Assembly: GCF_009829325.1 (NCBI RefSeq)
Contig: NZ_VUOS01000030.1
Span: 1-64,000, forward strand
DNA length: 64,000 nucleotides
Source: Nocardia sp. CY41
Lineage (GTDB): Bacteria; Actinomycetota; Actinomycetes; Mycobacteriales; Mycobacteriaceae
Direction: 5' to 3'
Part shown: piece by piece, positions 52,673 to 61,148 of the stretch
Layout of the letters: the number at the start of each line of letters is the position of its first letter
Numbering within the stretch: position 1 is the stretch's first letter
Notes under the pieces: model-generated
Database searches by the model: none
Seen by the model: the letters and a program-made list of their open reading frames with translations, nothing else
Told to the model about the DNA's origin: nothing
Made by a program: the position numbers and the translations under genes

Positions 52673-53431
52673 ATGAACGTACTGGTCGTGTACGCCCACC
52701 CGAAGCCGGACTCACTCACCGGCGCTTTGAAAGACGTGGCCGTGCGGCAGTTGCGGGCGGACGGCCACGAGGTACGCATCACCGACCTCTACGCGATGGG
52801 CTGGAAGGCCGCCGCCGACACCGACGATTTCGGCCCGGTCGCCGAGCCCAATTTCATGCTGGCCTCGGGCGTGGCCTATCGCGACGGGACGCTGAGCCCC
52901 GACATCCGCGCCGAGCAGGAGAAACTGCTGTGGGCCGACGCCGTCGTCCTGCATTTCCCGCTCTGGTGGTTCGGCATGCCCGCGATCATGAAGGGCTGGG
53001 TGGACCGAGTTCTCACCTGCGATTTCGCTTACGGAGCCGGAGGCAAGGCGCTGCCCAGGTACGGGGCGGGCGTCCTGGCCGGGCGGCGCGCGATGCTCGT
53101 GGTCTCCGTCGGGGGCAAGCAGCCGTCGTATTCCGATCGCGGGATCAACGGCCCGGTCGACGATCTGCTGTTCCCGATTCACCACGGCATCCTGTACTAC
53201 ACCGGCATGGACGTGCTGCCACCGTTCGTGGCGCACGACACGATCCGGCTCGGCGCCGAGCGCTTCGACGAGGTCGCACACGAGTTGCGGCGGCGGATGT
53301 CGGAACTGGCGGACCTGGAGCCGATTCGATACCGGCCGCAAGGCGGCGGCGACTACGACCGCAGCCTGCGTCTGTTGCCGGGTCGCGAGGCGCGGGGAGC
53401 GAGCGGGTTCGGGTTGCATGTGGCGTCGTGA
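52673..53431 (+). CDS. NAD(P)H quinone oxidoreductase-like flavoprotein (NQO1 family)
   Basis: A 252-residue flavodoxin-fold protein of the NQO1/MdaB family. The N-terminal VLVVYAHPKPDSLTGAL holds the FMN/FAD phosphate site, and HFPLWWFGMPAIMKGWVDRVL and GGKQPSYSDRG shape the isoalloxazine pocket. It likely reduces quinones by two electrons. ATG 52673 fits the family start, although its ribosome site (AGGA) is very close. GTG 52658 is an alternative. No regulator is adjacent. Confidence 0.88.
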   Translation: MNVLVVYAHPKPDSLTGALKDVAVRQLRADGHEVRITDLYAMGWKAAADTDDFGPVAEPNFMLASGVAYRDGTLSPDIRAEQEKLLWADAVVLHFPLWWFGMPAIMKGWVDRVLTCDFAYGAGGKALPRYGAGVLAGRRAMLVVSVGGKQPSYSDRGINGPVDDLLFPIHHGILYYTGMDVLPPFVAHDTIRLGAERFDEVAHELRRRMSELADLEPIRYRPQGGGDYDRSLRLLPGREARGASGFGLHVAS

Positions 53432-53439
53432 CCGAGTGG

Positions 53440-54078
53440 TCACGGCAAGGGCGCGGCCCCGCGCCGGGTGAGCAGCATGCCCATCACCCCTGCTTCCTGA
53501 CTCTGCCCGTGGATCATGGCACGGGCCATCTCCTTGACCGGTCCGGAGCGCAAGAGGCCGTCGGCCGCCTCGGCCATCGCTATGCCGCCCTGATGGTGGC
53601 GGAACATCAACTGCAGGAACAGGATTTCCGCAGACCCGCCGCGCGCCGCCGCAAGATCGTCCAGCTCCGCCGTGCTCGCCATCCCCGGCATCGGTGGCGC
53701 CGCACCCGCGACCGCTGCCGCATGTCGATGCGACGCCTCCGCGCTGGGCATCCACGCCATCGGGTGTGCGGCACCGGGCGGCGCGCCCGCCAGGCGCAGC
53801 CAGCCGAGCATGGTGCCGATCTCCAGCCGCTGGGTCCGGTCGAGTTGCTCGGCCAGCCGGGCGATCACCGGATCGATCGAGCGATCGAGCCGCTGCACCA
53901 TGAGCAGTGCTTGCTGGTGATGGGTGGTCATATCCTGGGCGAAGGCGATTTCGACGTCGGTGAGAACTGGTGCGGCGGAACGGCTTTCGGGAAACATCAA
54001 CGGGCGCAGTGCGGCGCCGAGCACGAGCAGCGCAAAGGCCGCCGACGCCGCAGCCGCGATACGCATCCAGTGCGGCAT
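53440..54078 (-). CDS. Exported DUF305 protein
   Basis: A 212-residue protein with an N-terminal signal-anchor (about 8-30, AASAAFALLVLGAAL). It has two DUF305 repeats whose His pairs stand out: TTHHQQAL (His53-54) and FRHHQGG near residue 165. Met-rich parts (PPMPGM, HPMAWM) suggest metal, perhaps copper, binding. ATG 54078 is 2 bases after the stop of the LVIVD gene and lacks a ribosome site of its own, so translation is coupled. Confidence 0.88.
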   Translation of the reverse strand: MPHWMRIAAAASAAFALLVLGAALRPLMFPESRSAAPVLTDVEIAFAQDMTTHHQQALLMVQRLDRSIDPVIARLAEQLDRTQRLEIGTMLGWLRLAGAPPGAAHPMAWMPSAEASHRHAAAVAGAAPPMPGMASTAELDDLAAARGGSAEILFLQLMFRHHQGGIAMAEAADGLLRSGPVKEMARAMIHGQSQEAGVMGMLLTRRGAAPLP

Positions 54079-54080
54079 CG

Positions 54081-55655
54081 CTACGACCCGACGATCGATC
54101 GCTGATTCGCCGGCGGCGAGTACACCTCGTCGTCCAATCGCAGGACCATGAATCCGTTGTCCGAGCACGCGACGTAGAGTTGCGACCCGCGCCATTCCGG
54201 CGGCGAGAGACACCAATCGGTGGACACGTCGCCGAAGGCCAGCCTGCCGGTGCGCGGAGTGGTGGCATCCAACGGGTCGAATCGTCCCTCCAGCACGGCG
54301 CGCACCGCGGAGGGCGCGCTCATCAGCGGAACGCCGATGAGAGAGGCGAGCGCGTGCGGCGAGTTCCACAGACTCAGGTTCTGGCCGGTGCGGGCGGGCG
54401 GGTTGTAGTAGGCGATCTCCCGGATGGCATAGGGATCGCGGATGTCGAACACCCGGATGCCGGAGGAGATCCACCCGCAGGCCAGGGCGGTCGGGTCGAC
54501 TTGGCGGTCGGCGGCGCAGTAGTGCGATTCGTAGGCGAAGGCGGAACCGCCCATGGAGGAGCCGATATTGCTGTCGATGTGCTCGGGCAGGTTGATCTCG
54601 AGCTTGATCTTGTTGGCGACCTTGGGCGCCGTCTCGTCGGAGATGTCGATGAGTTTGACGCCGCCGGAGCCGCCCTCGTCGACGGTGTAGAGGTAGGGCT
54701 TGCCGTCATAACTGACCGGGACACTGTGCTGGGTTGCCCAGCCGTCCGTCCAGAACACCCGGCCGAGGTGCGGCACTTGCGGGTTCGGGTCGCGGCGCTG
54801 CACCGCGCTGATGTCGAGGACGGTGAAACCACCGAGTGCGGAGAGGTACATCCGGTTGCCGTCGGGGCTGATGCCGAAGCCGTGCGCCTCGATGCCGGTC
54901 AGTCCCTGCCAGATCACGTGCGGTTTCGCCGGATCGGTCAAATCGACCGCGCTGACGAAACCGGGTGCGATCCCGGAGGCCCAATACGTGTTGCCGTCCG
55001 GGGAGAAGCCGCCCTCGTGGGTGGTGATCGGCAGCGGCATCAGCAGATTCGTCCCCGGGCCGGGATTGAGCAGTCGCGGATGCGCGCAATCGGAGACGTC
55101 GTAGACCGACAGGTAACCCACGCCTTCGCCGACCGGAACGCCCGTGCCGACCAGCAGTTTGCGCTCGGTGTTGACCTTCAGGCTCTCCCAGGTGCCCGCG
55201 AGCATGGCCGGCTCGGTCAAGGTCACCGTCGGGCGCGGGTGCGCAGGGTCGGACACGTCGAGCACTTGGACGCCGCGCCCCTCGCCGATCAGGTCGCCGG
55301 GAAAGAACGAGCCGAGGTAGGCGCAGTGCTCGAAGCTGGTGGACGTGATGCCCGCCCCGCGACCCGCGTAGCCGCCGACGAAGGAGATGTTGCACCGGTA
55401 GCCCGAGGTGCTGCGGCCGCTGTCGCGGTCGGCGGCGGTGACATCGCCCTGCAAGCCGTTCTCGGGTGCGGCGCCGGGCCCGCATTCGGCGCGAGGGACC
55501 GAGGTGCGCCCGACGTCGAGGAACTCCCGCACGGCGCTCGGCAGATCCGAATGCTGATCGGCCGACGCGCTCGCGGGCAGGAGCATGGCCGTGACCACGC
55601 CGATGATGAGCAGGGCCAGCGGTTTGGTGCGGCACAGTCCGGCCAGTGGGCGCAT
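54081..55655 (-). CDS. Secreted LVIVD-repeat (beta-propeller) protein
   Basis: A 524-residue exported protein. The signal peptide runs to about residue 32 (PLALLIIGVVTAMLLPASAS). LVIVD-type repeats run through the mature part (VQVLDVSDPAHPRP, LSVYDVSDCAHPRL, FVSAVDLTDPAKPH, VKLIDISDETAPKV, IRVFDIRDPYAIRE), giving a probable beta-propeller. Six or more cysteines could form disulfides. ATG 55655 is chosen to give a clean signal peptide. It is coupled to the DUF305 gene downstream. Its function is unknown. Confidence 0.88.
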   Translation of the reverse strand: MRPLAGLCRTKPLALLIIGVVTAMLLPASASADQHSDLPSAVREFLDVGRTSVPRAECGPGAAPENGLQGDVTAADRDSGRSTSGYRCNISFVGGYAGRGAGITSTSFEHCAYLGSFFPGDLIGEGRGVQVLDVSDPAHPRPTVTLTEPAMLAGTWESLKVNTERKLLVGTGVPVGEGVGYLSVYDVSDCAHPRLLNPGPGTNLLMPLPITTHEGGFSPDGNTYWASGIAPGFVSAVDLTDPAKPHVIWQGLTGIEAHGFGISPDGNRMYLSALGGFTVLDISAVQRRDPNPQVPHLGRVFWTDGWATQHSVPVSYDGKPYLYTVDEGGSGGVKLIDISDETAPKVANKIKLEINLPEHIDSNIGSSMGGSAFAYESHYCAADRQVDPTALACGWISSGIRVFDIRDPYAIREIAYYNPPARTGQNLSLWNSPHALASLIGVPLMSAPSAVRAVLEGRFDPLDATTPRTGRLAFGDVSTDWCLSPPEWRGSQLYVACSDNGFMVLRLDDEVYSPPANQRSIVGS

Positions 55656-55797
55656 CGTCGCGACCCCCCAACTTCGTCGTCGAGTTCGGCTCCCCAGGGT
55701 GACTGGGACAGTCACTGCATGGTAGGGATTCCCAGCGTCACGAGGGGGAGTTTCGCCGAATCGCAGCCGGATTCGCGAAGTTTTCCGGCCGAAGGCG

Positions 55798-56733
55798 TCA
55801 GCGTGGATGGGTCGGTTCGGTGCGTCGGGCTGCGTCCGTGTCGGTATGCGAGGCGAGCAGATCGTCGCAGACGCCGAGGAACGTGCGTCGCAGCTCGGCG
55901 GCGCGCTGGGCCAGCGCGGACTGGGCGCGAACGTATTCCGCGCGCCCGGTGGGTGTCTCGATGCGCACCGGCTTGTAGCCCAGCGCCGACAGGTCGTAGG
56001 GGCTGGCGCGCATGTCGAGTTCGCGGGCGGCGCAAGCCAGCTCGAAACAATCCAGCAGCAACTGCGAGGAGATCAGCGGCACGAGCTTGAAGCCCCACTT
56101 GTACAAATCCATGTTCACGTGCAGGCAGCCCGGCTGCTCGCGGTGGAGTTGGCCGGCGCGGGTGAGCGGTTCGGCATTGCGTCCGACGGCATCCGGGGTG
56201 AAGAAGCGATAGGCGTCGAAATGCGTGCAGCGCAGGGACATCGAGTCGACCACGGCGTCGGTGCCCGCTCGTCCGAGCCGCAGCGGCACCTTCTGGTGGC
56301 GGATGTCGTCGGAGCGATACACCATAGCCCATTCGTGCAGGCCGAAGCAGGAGAGCTGGGCGGGCCGGGAAGCGGTGGCACGCAACAGATCCGCGACGAA
56401 AGCGAGGGTATCGCGGCGTTTTTCCAGGTAGGCGGGATCGGCGGTGTAGACGTACGCCGCGCGCTCCCCGGCATCCGGCCTTGCGCCGACGCGGTGATAC
56501 CCACGGGCTCCCTGGTACTCGGCGGCGTCTGCCAGCCCGAGGCCGTAGCCAGGATGCCAGCGTCGCAACTGGGCGGGTTTGTGCCCGTAATAGGTGAACA
56601 AGAAGTCGATCACCGGGTGCGACGAACCTTGCGCCCGCCGTTCGAGATAGGGCCCGACCAATCCGTCGAGCCGGGCCCGGTGCGCGGCGGCGGCCGCCTG
56701 CCACTGCGCACCGGACAACACCCGCATGCTCAC
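55798..56733 (-). CDS. Actinobacterial protein annotated as 3-methyladenine DNA glycosylase-like
   Basis: A 311-residue cytoplasmic protein with HPVIDFLFTYYGHKPAQLRRW near residue 39, then YGLGLADAAEY, and HVNMDLYKWGFKLVPL near residue 200. Relatives in actinobacteria carry the label 3-methyladenine DNA glycosylase, but I see no known HhH-GPD or AlkA/AAG motif, so the enzyme name is uncertain. GTG 56733 (GGAG 4 bases upstream) or ATG 56727 is the start. It is 64 bases after the LVIVD promoter region and separate from the CNNM genes. Confidence 0.65.
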   Translation of the reverse strand: MSMRVLSGAQWQAAAAAHRARLDGLVGPYLERRAQGSSHPVIDFLFTYYGHKPAQLRRWHPGYGLGLADAAEYQGARGYHRVGARPDAGERAAYVYTADPAYLEKRRDTLAFVADLLRATASRPAQLSCFGLHEWAMVYRSDDIRHQKVPLRLGRAGTDAVVDSMSLRCTHFDAYRFFTPDAVGRNAEPLTRAGQLHREQPGCLHVNMDLYKWGFKLVPLISSQLLLDCFELACAARELDMRASPYDLSALGYKPVRIETPTGRAEYVRAQSALAQRAAELRRTFLGVCDDLLASHTDTDAARRTEPTHPR

Positions 56734-56773
56734 CGCGCTCCGGGCGGTGCGGCGTCACGCGCTGCCCAGGTCG

Positions 56774-57838
56774 TCATTCGCCCACCCGGTGCGTTCCGTC
56801 TCGGACGGTGCCGACGAATTCCTCCACCAGGTCCTCCAGTGCGACGATGCCGGTGGTGTTGCCCCGGTCGTCGACCACGCGGCCGAGGTGGCTGTTCGTG
56901 CGTCGCAGCCGCGCCAGCGCCTCGTAGAGCGTGGTGTTCATGCCGACCGTGGGCAGCGGGCGGATATCGGTGCGTGGGATCGGCGTACCCGGTCCGGCGC
57001 TCTCGTCGGCGACCTTGTCCAGCACGTCCTTGACGTGCAGGTAGCCGACCAGCGAGCCGTCGTTCGCCCGCACCGGGAACCGGGAGAAGCCGGTCTCGGC
57101 GACGGCGGACTCGATGTCGCCGAGCGTGGTCCCGTTGCCGCGCAGGGGGATCGATCGGGTGGCGTCCCGAGGCACCATCACGTCGGCGACCACCCGGTCG
57201 CTGGTGCCGAGCGCCTGGGTCAGGCGGCGGTGTTCTTCCTCGTCGAGCAGCCCCTCGGAGCGGGACTCGCCGATCATCTCGGCCAGCTCGACCGTCGAGA
57301 CGGTGGCCTCGAGCTCGTCCTTCGGCTCGATCCGCAGCAGGCGCAGCGACAGGTTGGCGGCCAGGTTGTAGAACGCGATGAGCGGACGGGCCAGCCGCAA
57401 CCACATCAGGTGCACCGGCACCAGCAGCAGCGCGCTGCGCTCCGGTCCGGCCAGCGCGATGTTCTTCGGGATCATCTCGCCGAACAGGATGTGCAGGATG
57501 ACCACGATGGTGAGCGCTAGAGCGAACGCCACCGGGTGCAGCAGTTGGTCGGGCAGTCCGAGCAGCTCGAACGGGCCTTCCAGCAGGTGCGCGACGGCGG
57601 GCTCGCCGACGCGGCCGAGCAGGATGGAACAGATGGTGATGCCCAGCTGCGCGGCCGCCAGCATCATCGAGAGGTTCTCGCCCGCCCGGATGACGGTGTT
57701 CGCGTTGCGTTTGCCTTGCGCGGCGAGCGCTTCGAGCCGGTCGCGGCGGGCGGAGATGAGCGCGAACTCGGCGGCGACGAAGAACGCGTTGCCGCCGAGC
57801 AGCACGACGGTGAGCAGGACGCCGAACAGGTCACCCAT
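56774..57838 (-). CDS. CNNM-domain / CBS-domain membrane protein (Rv1841c-like)
   Basis: A 354-residue protein. The N-terminal CNNM (DUF21) domain has three to four membrane helices (LFGVLLTVVLLGGNAFFVAAEFALISARRDR). A CBS pair follows (about 200-330: VADVMVPRDATRSIPL and VEEFVGTVRDGT). Related proteins handle Mg2+ or Co2+ efflux. ATG 57838 overlaps the end of the larger CNNM gene by 8 bases. The order small CNNM, large CNNM, guaB1 matches Rv1841c-Rv1842c-Rv1843c. Confidence 0.92.
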   Translation of the reverse strand: MGDLFGVLLTVVLLGGNAFFVAAEFALISARRDRLEALAAQGKRNANTVIRAGENLSMMLAAAQLGITICSILLGRVGEPAVAHLLEGPFELLGLPDQLLHPVAFALALTIVVILHILFGEMIPKNIALAGPERSALLLVPVHLMWLRLARPLIAFYNLAANLSLRLLRIEPKDELEATVSTVELAEMIGESRSEGLLDEEEHRRLTQALGTSDRVVADVMVPRDATRSIPLRGNGTTLGDIESAVAETGFSRFPVRANDGSLVGYLHVKDVLDKVADESAGPGTPIPRTDIRPLPTVGMNTTLYEALARLRRTNSHLGRVVDDRGNTTGIVALEDLVEEFVGTVRDGTHRVGE

Positions 57839-59213
57839 GGCTGTGCTCCTTGGTCGCGAGGGCGCCGGCATCGACCGGGATCAGCCGGACCCGGTCGATG
57901 CGCCGTCCATCCATGCGCTCCACGCGCGCGATCCAGCCCCCCGTGCCATGGCTCTCGGGCGCCGTCCACTGCTGCGAGCGGGGATTCGGGAGCACGACTT
58001 CGTCGCCCGTCACCGGGATGCGCCCGAGCCTGGTCAGCACGAGGCCGCCGAGCGTCTCGTACTCGCCTTCGGGCGCGTCGTATCCGGTCGCCCGGGAGAC
58101 CTCGTCGATGCGCAGCAGCCCCGAGCAGTCCCAGCCGTCGGAGACGCGCCGTACGTCACGCTCCTCCTCGTCGTGCTCGTCGCGGACGTCACCGAGGATC
58201 TCCTCGATGATGTCCTCCATGGTGACCAGACCCGCGGTGCCGCCGTACTCGTCCACGACCAAGGCGACCTGCATGCCGTCGGCACGGACGCGTTCGAGCA
58301 CTTCGTCGCCGTCCAGGCTGGCGGGCACGATCGGGACCGGCTGCGCGAGCCGGTGCAGCGGGAAGGTCCGGCGCGCGTGCACCGGGCGGGTGAACGCCTG
58401 CTTGACGTGCACGAAGCCGAGGGTGTTGTCGAGATCGCCGTCGATCACCGGGAAGCGGGAGTAGCCGGTGCGGCCCGCCGCGTCGATCAGATCGGCGATG
58501 GTGTCGTCCTTGTCGAGCGATTCGATCTTCACCCGCGGCGTCATCAGTTCCTCGGCGCTGCGCTCGCCGAATTGCAAGGAACGGTCCATCACCTGGGCGG
58601 TGGGCTGGTCCAGCGCGCCGCGCAGCGCGGACGTGCGTACCAAGGAGCCGAGTTCCTGCGGCGAGCGGGCCGAGCGCAACTCCTCGGCGGGCTCGACGCC
58701 GAGCCTGCGGACCACCCAGTTGGCGGTGCCGTTGAGGAAGTGGATCATCCATTTGAACACCACCGAGAACCCGATCATCGGTCCGGCCGTGACGCGGGCG
58801 GTGGCCAGGGGTTTGGCGATGGCGATGTTCTTGGGCACCAGCTCGCCGTAGATCATCGACAGCGAGGTGGCCAGGATCAGCGCCAGGGTCAGGGCCACGC
58901 CGCTCGCGGCGGCGTCGCTCAGCCCGAGACCGGTGAACACCGGATCCAGCAGCCGGGCCAGCACCGGCTCGGCGATGTAACCGGTGATCAGCGTGGTGAT
59001 GGTGATGCCGAGCTGGGCGCCGGACAGCTGGAACGACAGCGTGCGGTGCGCCCTGCGGACCATGCGAGCGCGAACGTCACCGGAGCGGGCGTGCGCCTCG
59101 ACGGTGCTGCGCTCGAGGGCGGTGAGGGAGAATTCCGCGGCGACGAACAGGGCCGTGCCGACGGTGAGTGCGATGAAACCGATCAGGCTGAGCGCGGTGA
59201 GCGCGACGGACAT
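57831..59213 (-). CDS. CNNM/CorC-type transporter (Rv1842c-like)
   Basis: A 460-residue protein. The CNNM domain (about 1-190) has GTALFVAAEFSLTALERSTVEA and the GELVPKNIAIA loop. Two CBS domains (about 205-330) include VMDRSLQFGERSAEELMTPR and VALVVDEYGGTAGLVTMEDI. A CorC-HlyC domain closes it (about 360-450). It likely exports Mg2+ with the partner CNNM protein. ATG 59213 is favoured over GTG 59225 (AGGTGG about 8 bases upstream). A structured leader of about 170 bases precedes it. Confidence 0.93.
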   Translation of the reverse strand: MSVALTALSLIGFIALTVGTALFVAAEFSLTALERSTVEAHARSGDVRARMVRRAHRTLSFQLSGAQLGITITTLITGYIAEPVLARLLDPVFTGLGLSDAAASGVALTLALILATSLSMIYGELVPKNIAIAKPLATARVTAGPMIGFSVVFKWMIHFLNGTANWVVRRLGVEPAEELRSARSPQELGSLVRTSALRGALDQPTAQVMDRSLQFGERSAEELMTPRVKIESLDKDDTIADLIDAAGRTGYSRFPVIDGDLDNTLGFVHVKQAFTRPVHARRTFPLHRLAQPVPIVPASLDGDEVLERVRADGMQVALVVDEYGGTAGLVTMEDIIEEILGDVRDEHDEEERDVRRVSDGWDCSGLLRIDEVSRATGYDAPEGEYETLGGLVLTRLGRIPVTGDEVVLPNPRSQQWTAPESHGTGGWIARVERMDGRRIDRVRLIPVDAGALATKEHSHG

Positions 59214-59390
59214 GGTCAGCACCACCTGGACGGTGCTGCGGGGGGGCCTGTGCGGATCAGGACTGCTGCGGGGAGGAGGACGCCGGGTCGGTCACCCGGC
59301 TCGGTAGAGGAGCCCTCCTGAGTGGCGCCCTCGGACGCGGGTGACAACTGGATCCTTTCGCAAATGAGTCGTGGTGCCGTTATCCGGCAA
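59214..59390 (-). promoter_or_regulatory. Structured leader of the CNNM operon, possible cation-sensing RNA
   Basis: Between the CNNM genes and the guaB1 terminator lies about 175 bases with strong local structure. On the minus strand there is a palindromic AGGAGGGCTCCT, a perfect 7-bp hairpin GCCGGGT-GACCG-ACCCGGC (59282-59300), and a long G/C-rich stem base near the start codon. The size and position suit a riboswitch or attenuator, but I could not match it to the M-box or the yybP-ykoY manganese motif with confidence. Confidence 0.4.
59282..59300 (-). other. Hairpin in CNNM leader
   Basis: This is a perfect 7-bp stem (GCCGGGT/ACCCGGC) with a 5-base loop. It is the strongest single element of the leader at 59214-59390 and could be a transcription-control stem. 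Confidence 0.5.
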
Positions 59391-59400
59391 TCACCATGCT

Positions 59401-59432
59401 ACCGGCCCACGCGCCGAGCGGCGTGGGCCGGT
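59401..59432 (-). terminator. guaB1 terminator
   Basis: This is a perfect 12-bp stem (ACCGGCCCACGC/GCGTGGGCCGGT) with an 8-base loop, 25 bases beyond the guaB1 stop on the minus strand. Confidence 0.85.
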
Positions 59433-59457
59433 AGCGGTTCGGGGCGCGTGTCGGCGC

Positions 59458-60894
59458 TCACCAACCGCTTGGCAGCGGGCGACCTTCGGCGAACCCGGCC
59501 GCGGACTGCACGCCGAGCACGGCTTTGTCGTGGAACTCGGTGAGCGTCCGCGCTCCCGCGTAGGTGCACGCGCTGCGCACGCCGGAGCAGATGTGGTCGA
59601 GGAGGTCCTCGACCCCGGGGCGCTCGGGGTCCAGCCGCATCCGGGAACTGGAGATGCCCTCTTCGAACAGCGCCTTGCGGGCGCGGTCGAATTCGCTGTC
59701 GGAGGCGGTACGGGCGGCGACGGCCCGCTTGGACGCCATGCCGAAGCTCTCCTTGTAGGCGTTGCCGTCACGATCGACGCGCAGGTCGCCGGGGGACTCG
59801 TAGGTGCCGGCGAACCAGGAGCCGATCATCACGTTGGACGCGCCCGCGGCCAGCGCGAGCGCCACGTCGCGGGGATGGCGCACGCCGCCGTCGGCCCAGA
59901 TGTGCACGCCGAGTTCCCTGGCAGCGGCAGCGCACTCGGCCACAGCGGAGAACTGCGGGCGACCGACGCCGGTCATCATCCGGGTGGTGCACATCGCGCC
60001 CGGACCGACACCGACCTTGACGATGTCCGCGCCCGCCTCGGCGAGCTCCCTGGTGCCTTCGGCGGAGACCACGTTGCCCGCGACCAGCGGGACACCGAGT
60101 CCGAGATCGCGCACCGCGGTGAGGGTTTCGAGCATCTTGGTCTGGTGACCGTGGGCGGTGTCGATGACCAGCAGGTCGGCGCCCGAGTCCACGAGGGACT
60201 TGGCCTTGGCCGCCACGTCGCCGTTGATGCCCACCGCGGCCGCGACGCGCAGCTTGCCCGCGGCGTCGACGGCGGGCTGGTAGATGCCCGCGCGCACCGC
60301 GCCGGTGCGGGTCAGCACCCCGGCCAGCGTGCCGTCCTCGGCGGTGAGCACGGCGAAGTCGGCGTGCTCGGTGTGCAGCAGGTCGAACAGGTCGCGCGGT
60401 GTTGTGGTGGCGGGGGCCCGGACGAAATCGGTGACCGCGACCTCACGGAGCCGGGCGAAGCGGTCGACGTCGGCGCAGGCGGCCTCGGTCACCACGCCGA
60501 CCGGGCGGCCGTCGTCGACCACCACGACCGCGCCGTGCGCGCGCTTGTGCATCAGGGCCACGGCCTCGGAGACCGAGCGGTCGGGGTCGAGGGTGACCGG
60601 GGTGTCGGCGGTGAGCGAGCGACTCTTGACGAAGGCGATGGTGTCGGCGGCCGCGGTGATCGGCAGGTCCTGCGGGAGGACGACGATGCCGCCGCGACGG
60701 GCCACGGTCTCGGCCATTCTGCGTCCGGCGACGGCGGTCATGTTCGCCACGACGATCGGGATGGTGGTGCCCGACCCGTCGGCCGTCGAGAGATCGACGT
60801 CGAAGCGCGACGCGACATCCGTCCGATTCGGGACGAGGAAGATGTCGTCGTAGGTCAGGTCGTACGGCGGCTGATGACCGGGGAGAAAGCGCAC
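59458..60894 (-). CDS. guaB1: GuaB1, IMPDH-family GMP reductase
   Basis: A 478-residue IMPDH/GMPR-fold barrel with an inserted CBS pair (about 95-205). The catalytic cysteine is Cys302 in GVGPGAMCTTRMMTGVG. Further IMPDH-type elements are VVANMTAVAGRRMAE and IWADGGVRHPRDVALALAAGA. Its length equals Rv1843c (479 aa). In mycobacteria, GuaB1 was shown to be a GMP reductase, not an IMP dehydrogenase. It recycles guanine nucleotides to IMP. GTG 60894 appears leaderless (TATCAT 7 bases upstream). It heads no longer operon here. Confidence 0.93.
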   Translation of the reverse strand: MRFLPGHQPPYDLTYDDIFLVPNRTDVASRFDVDLSTADGSGTTIPIVVANMTAVAGRRMAETVARRGGIVVLPQDLPITAAADTIAFVKSRSLTADTPVTLDPDRSVSEAVALMHKRAHGAVVVVDDGRPVGVVTEAACADVDRFARLREVAVTDFVRAPATTTPRDLFDLLHTEHADFAVLTAEDGTLAGVLTRTGAVRAGIYQPAVDAAGKLRVAAAVGINGDVAAKAKSLVDSGADLLVIDTAHGHQTKMLETLTAVRDLGLGVPLVAGNVVSAEGTRELAEAGADIVKVGVGPGAMCTTRMMTGVGRPQFSAVAECAAAARELGVHIWADGGVRHPRDVALALAAGASNVMIGSWFAGTYESPGDLRVDRDGNAYKESFGMASKRAVAARTASDSEFDRARKALFEEGISSSRMRLDPERPGVEDLLDHICSGVRSACTYAGARTLTEFHDKAVLGVQSAAGFAEGRPLPSGW

Positions 60895-60901
60895 TCGACC
60901 G

Positions 60902-60907
60902 ATGATA
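60902..60907 (-). promoter_or_regulatory. -10 element, leaderless promoter of guaB1
   Basis: TATCAT on the minus strand ends 7 bases before GTG 60894, without a ribosome site, giving a leaderless mRNA. Confidence 0.45.
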
Positions 60908-61148
60908 TCCGGGCGCCGACCGGTGCGCGCCGTTCTTCGGCGGTGCTGCCGCATTTCCCCCGCTACCTCGTGCGAACGCCGCCCGCGCGGCTCCGGGCGC
61001 CGAGCACTGCTGCGTCGTAGCGATGGCAGGCCGCGCGGGACGCTTGCACCGCAACCGTGGCCGGGCGATGCCGACGCCTGTCGGGCGCGACGGATAGCCG
61101 ATGCCGGCCCCGCCGGTGTCTTCCGCGCCGGCCGATCCGGTCGTGGTC

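Noticed and set aside
51556..54105. Very long plus-strand frame over the thioesterase, NQO1 and DUF305 genes
   Set aside because: It is antisense or out of frame to three recognised genes and resembles no protein.
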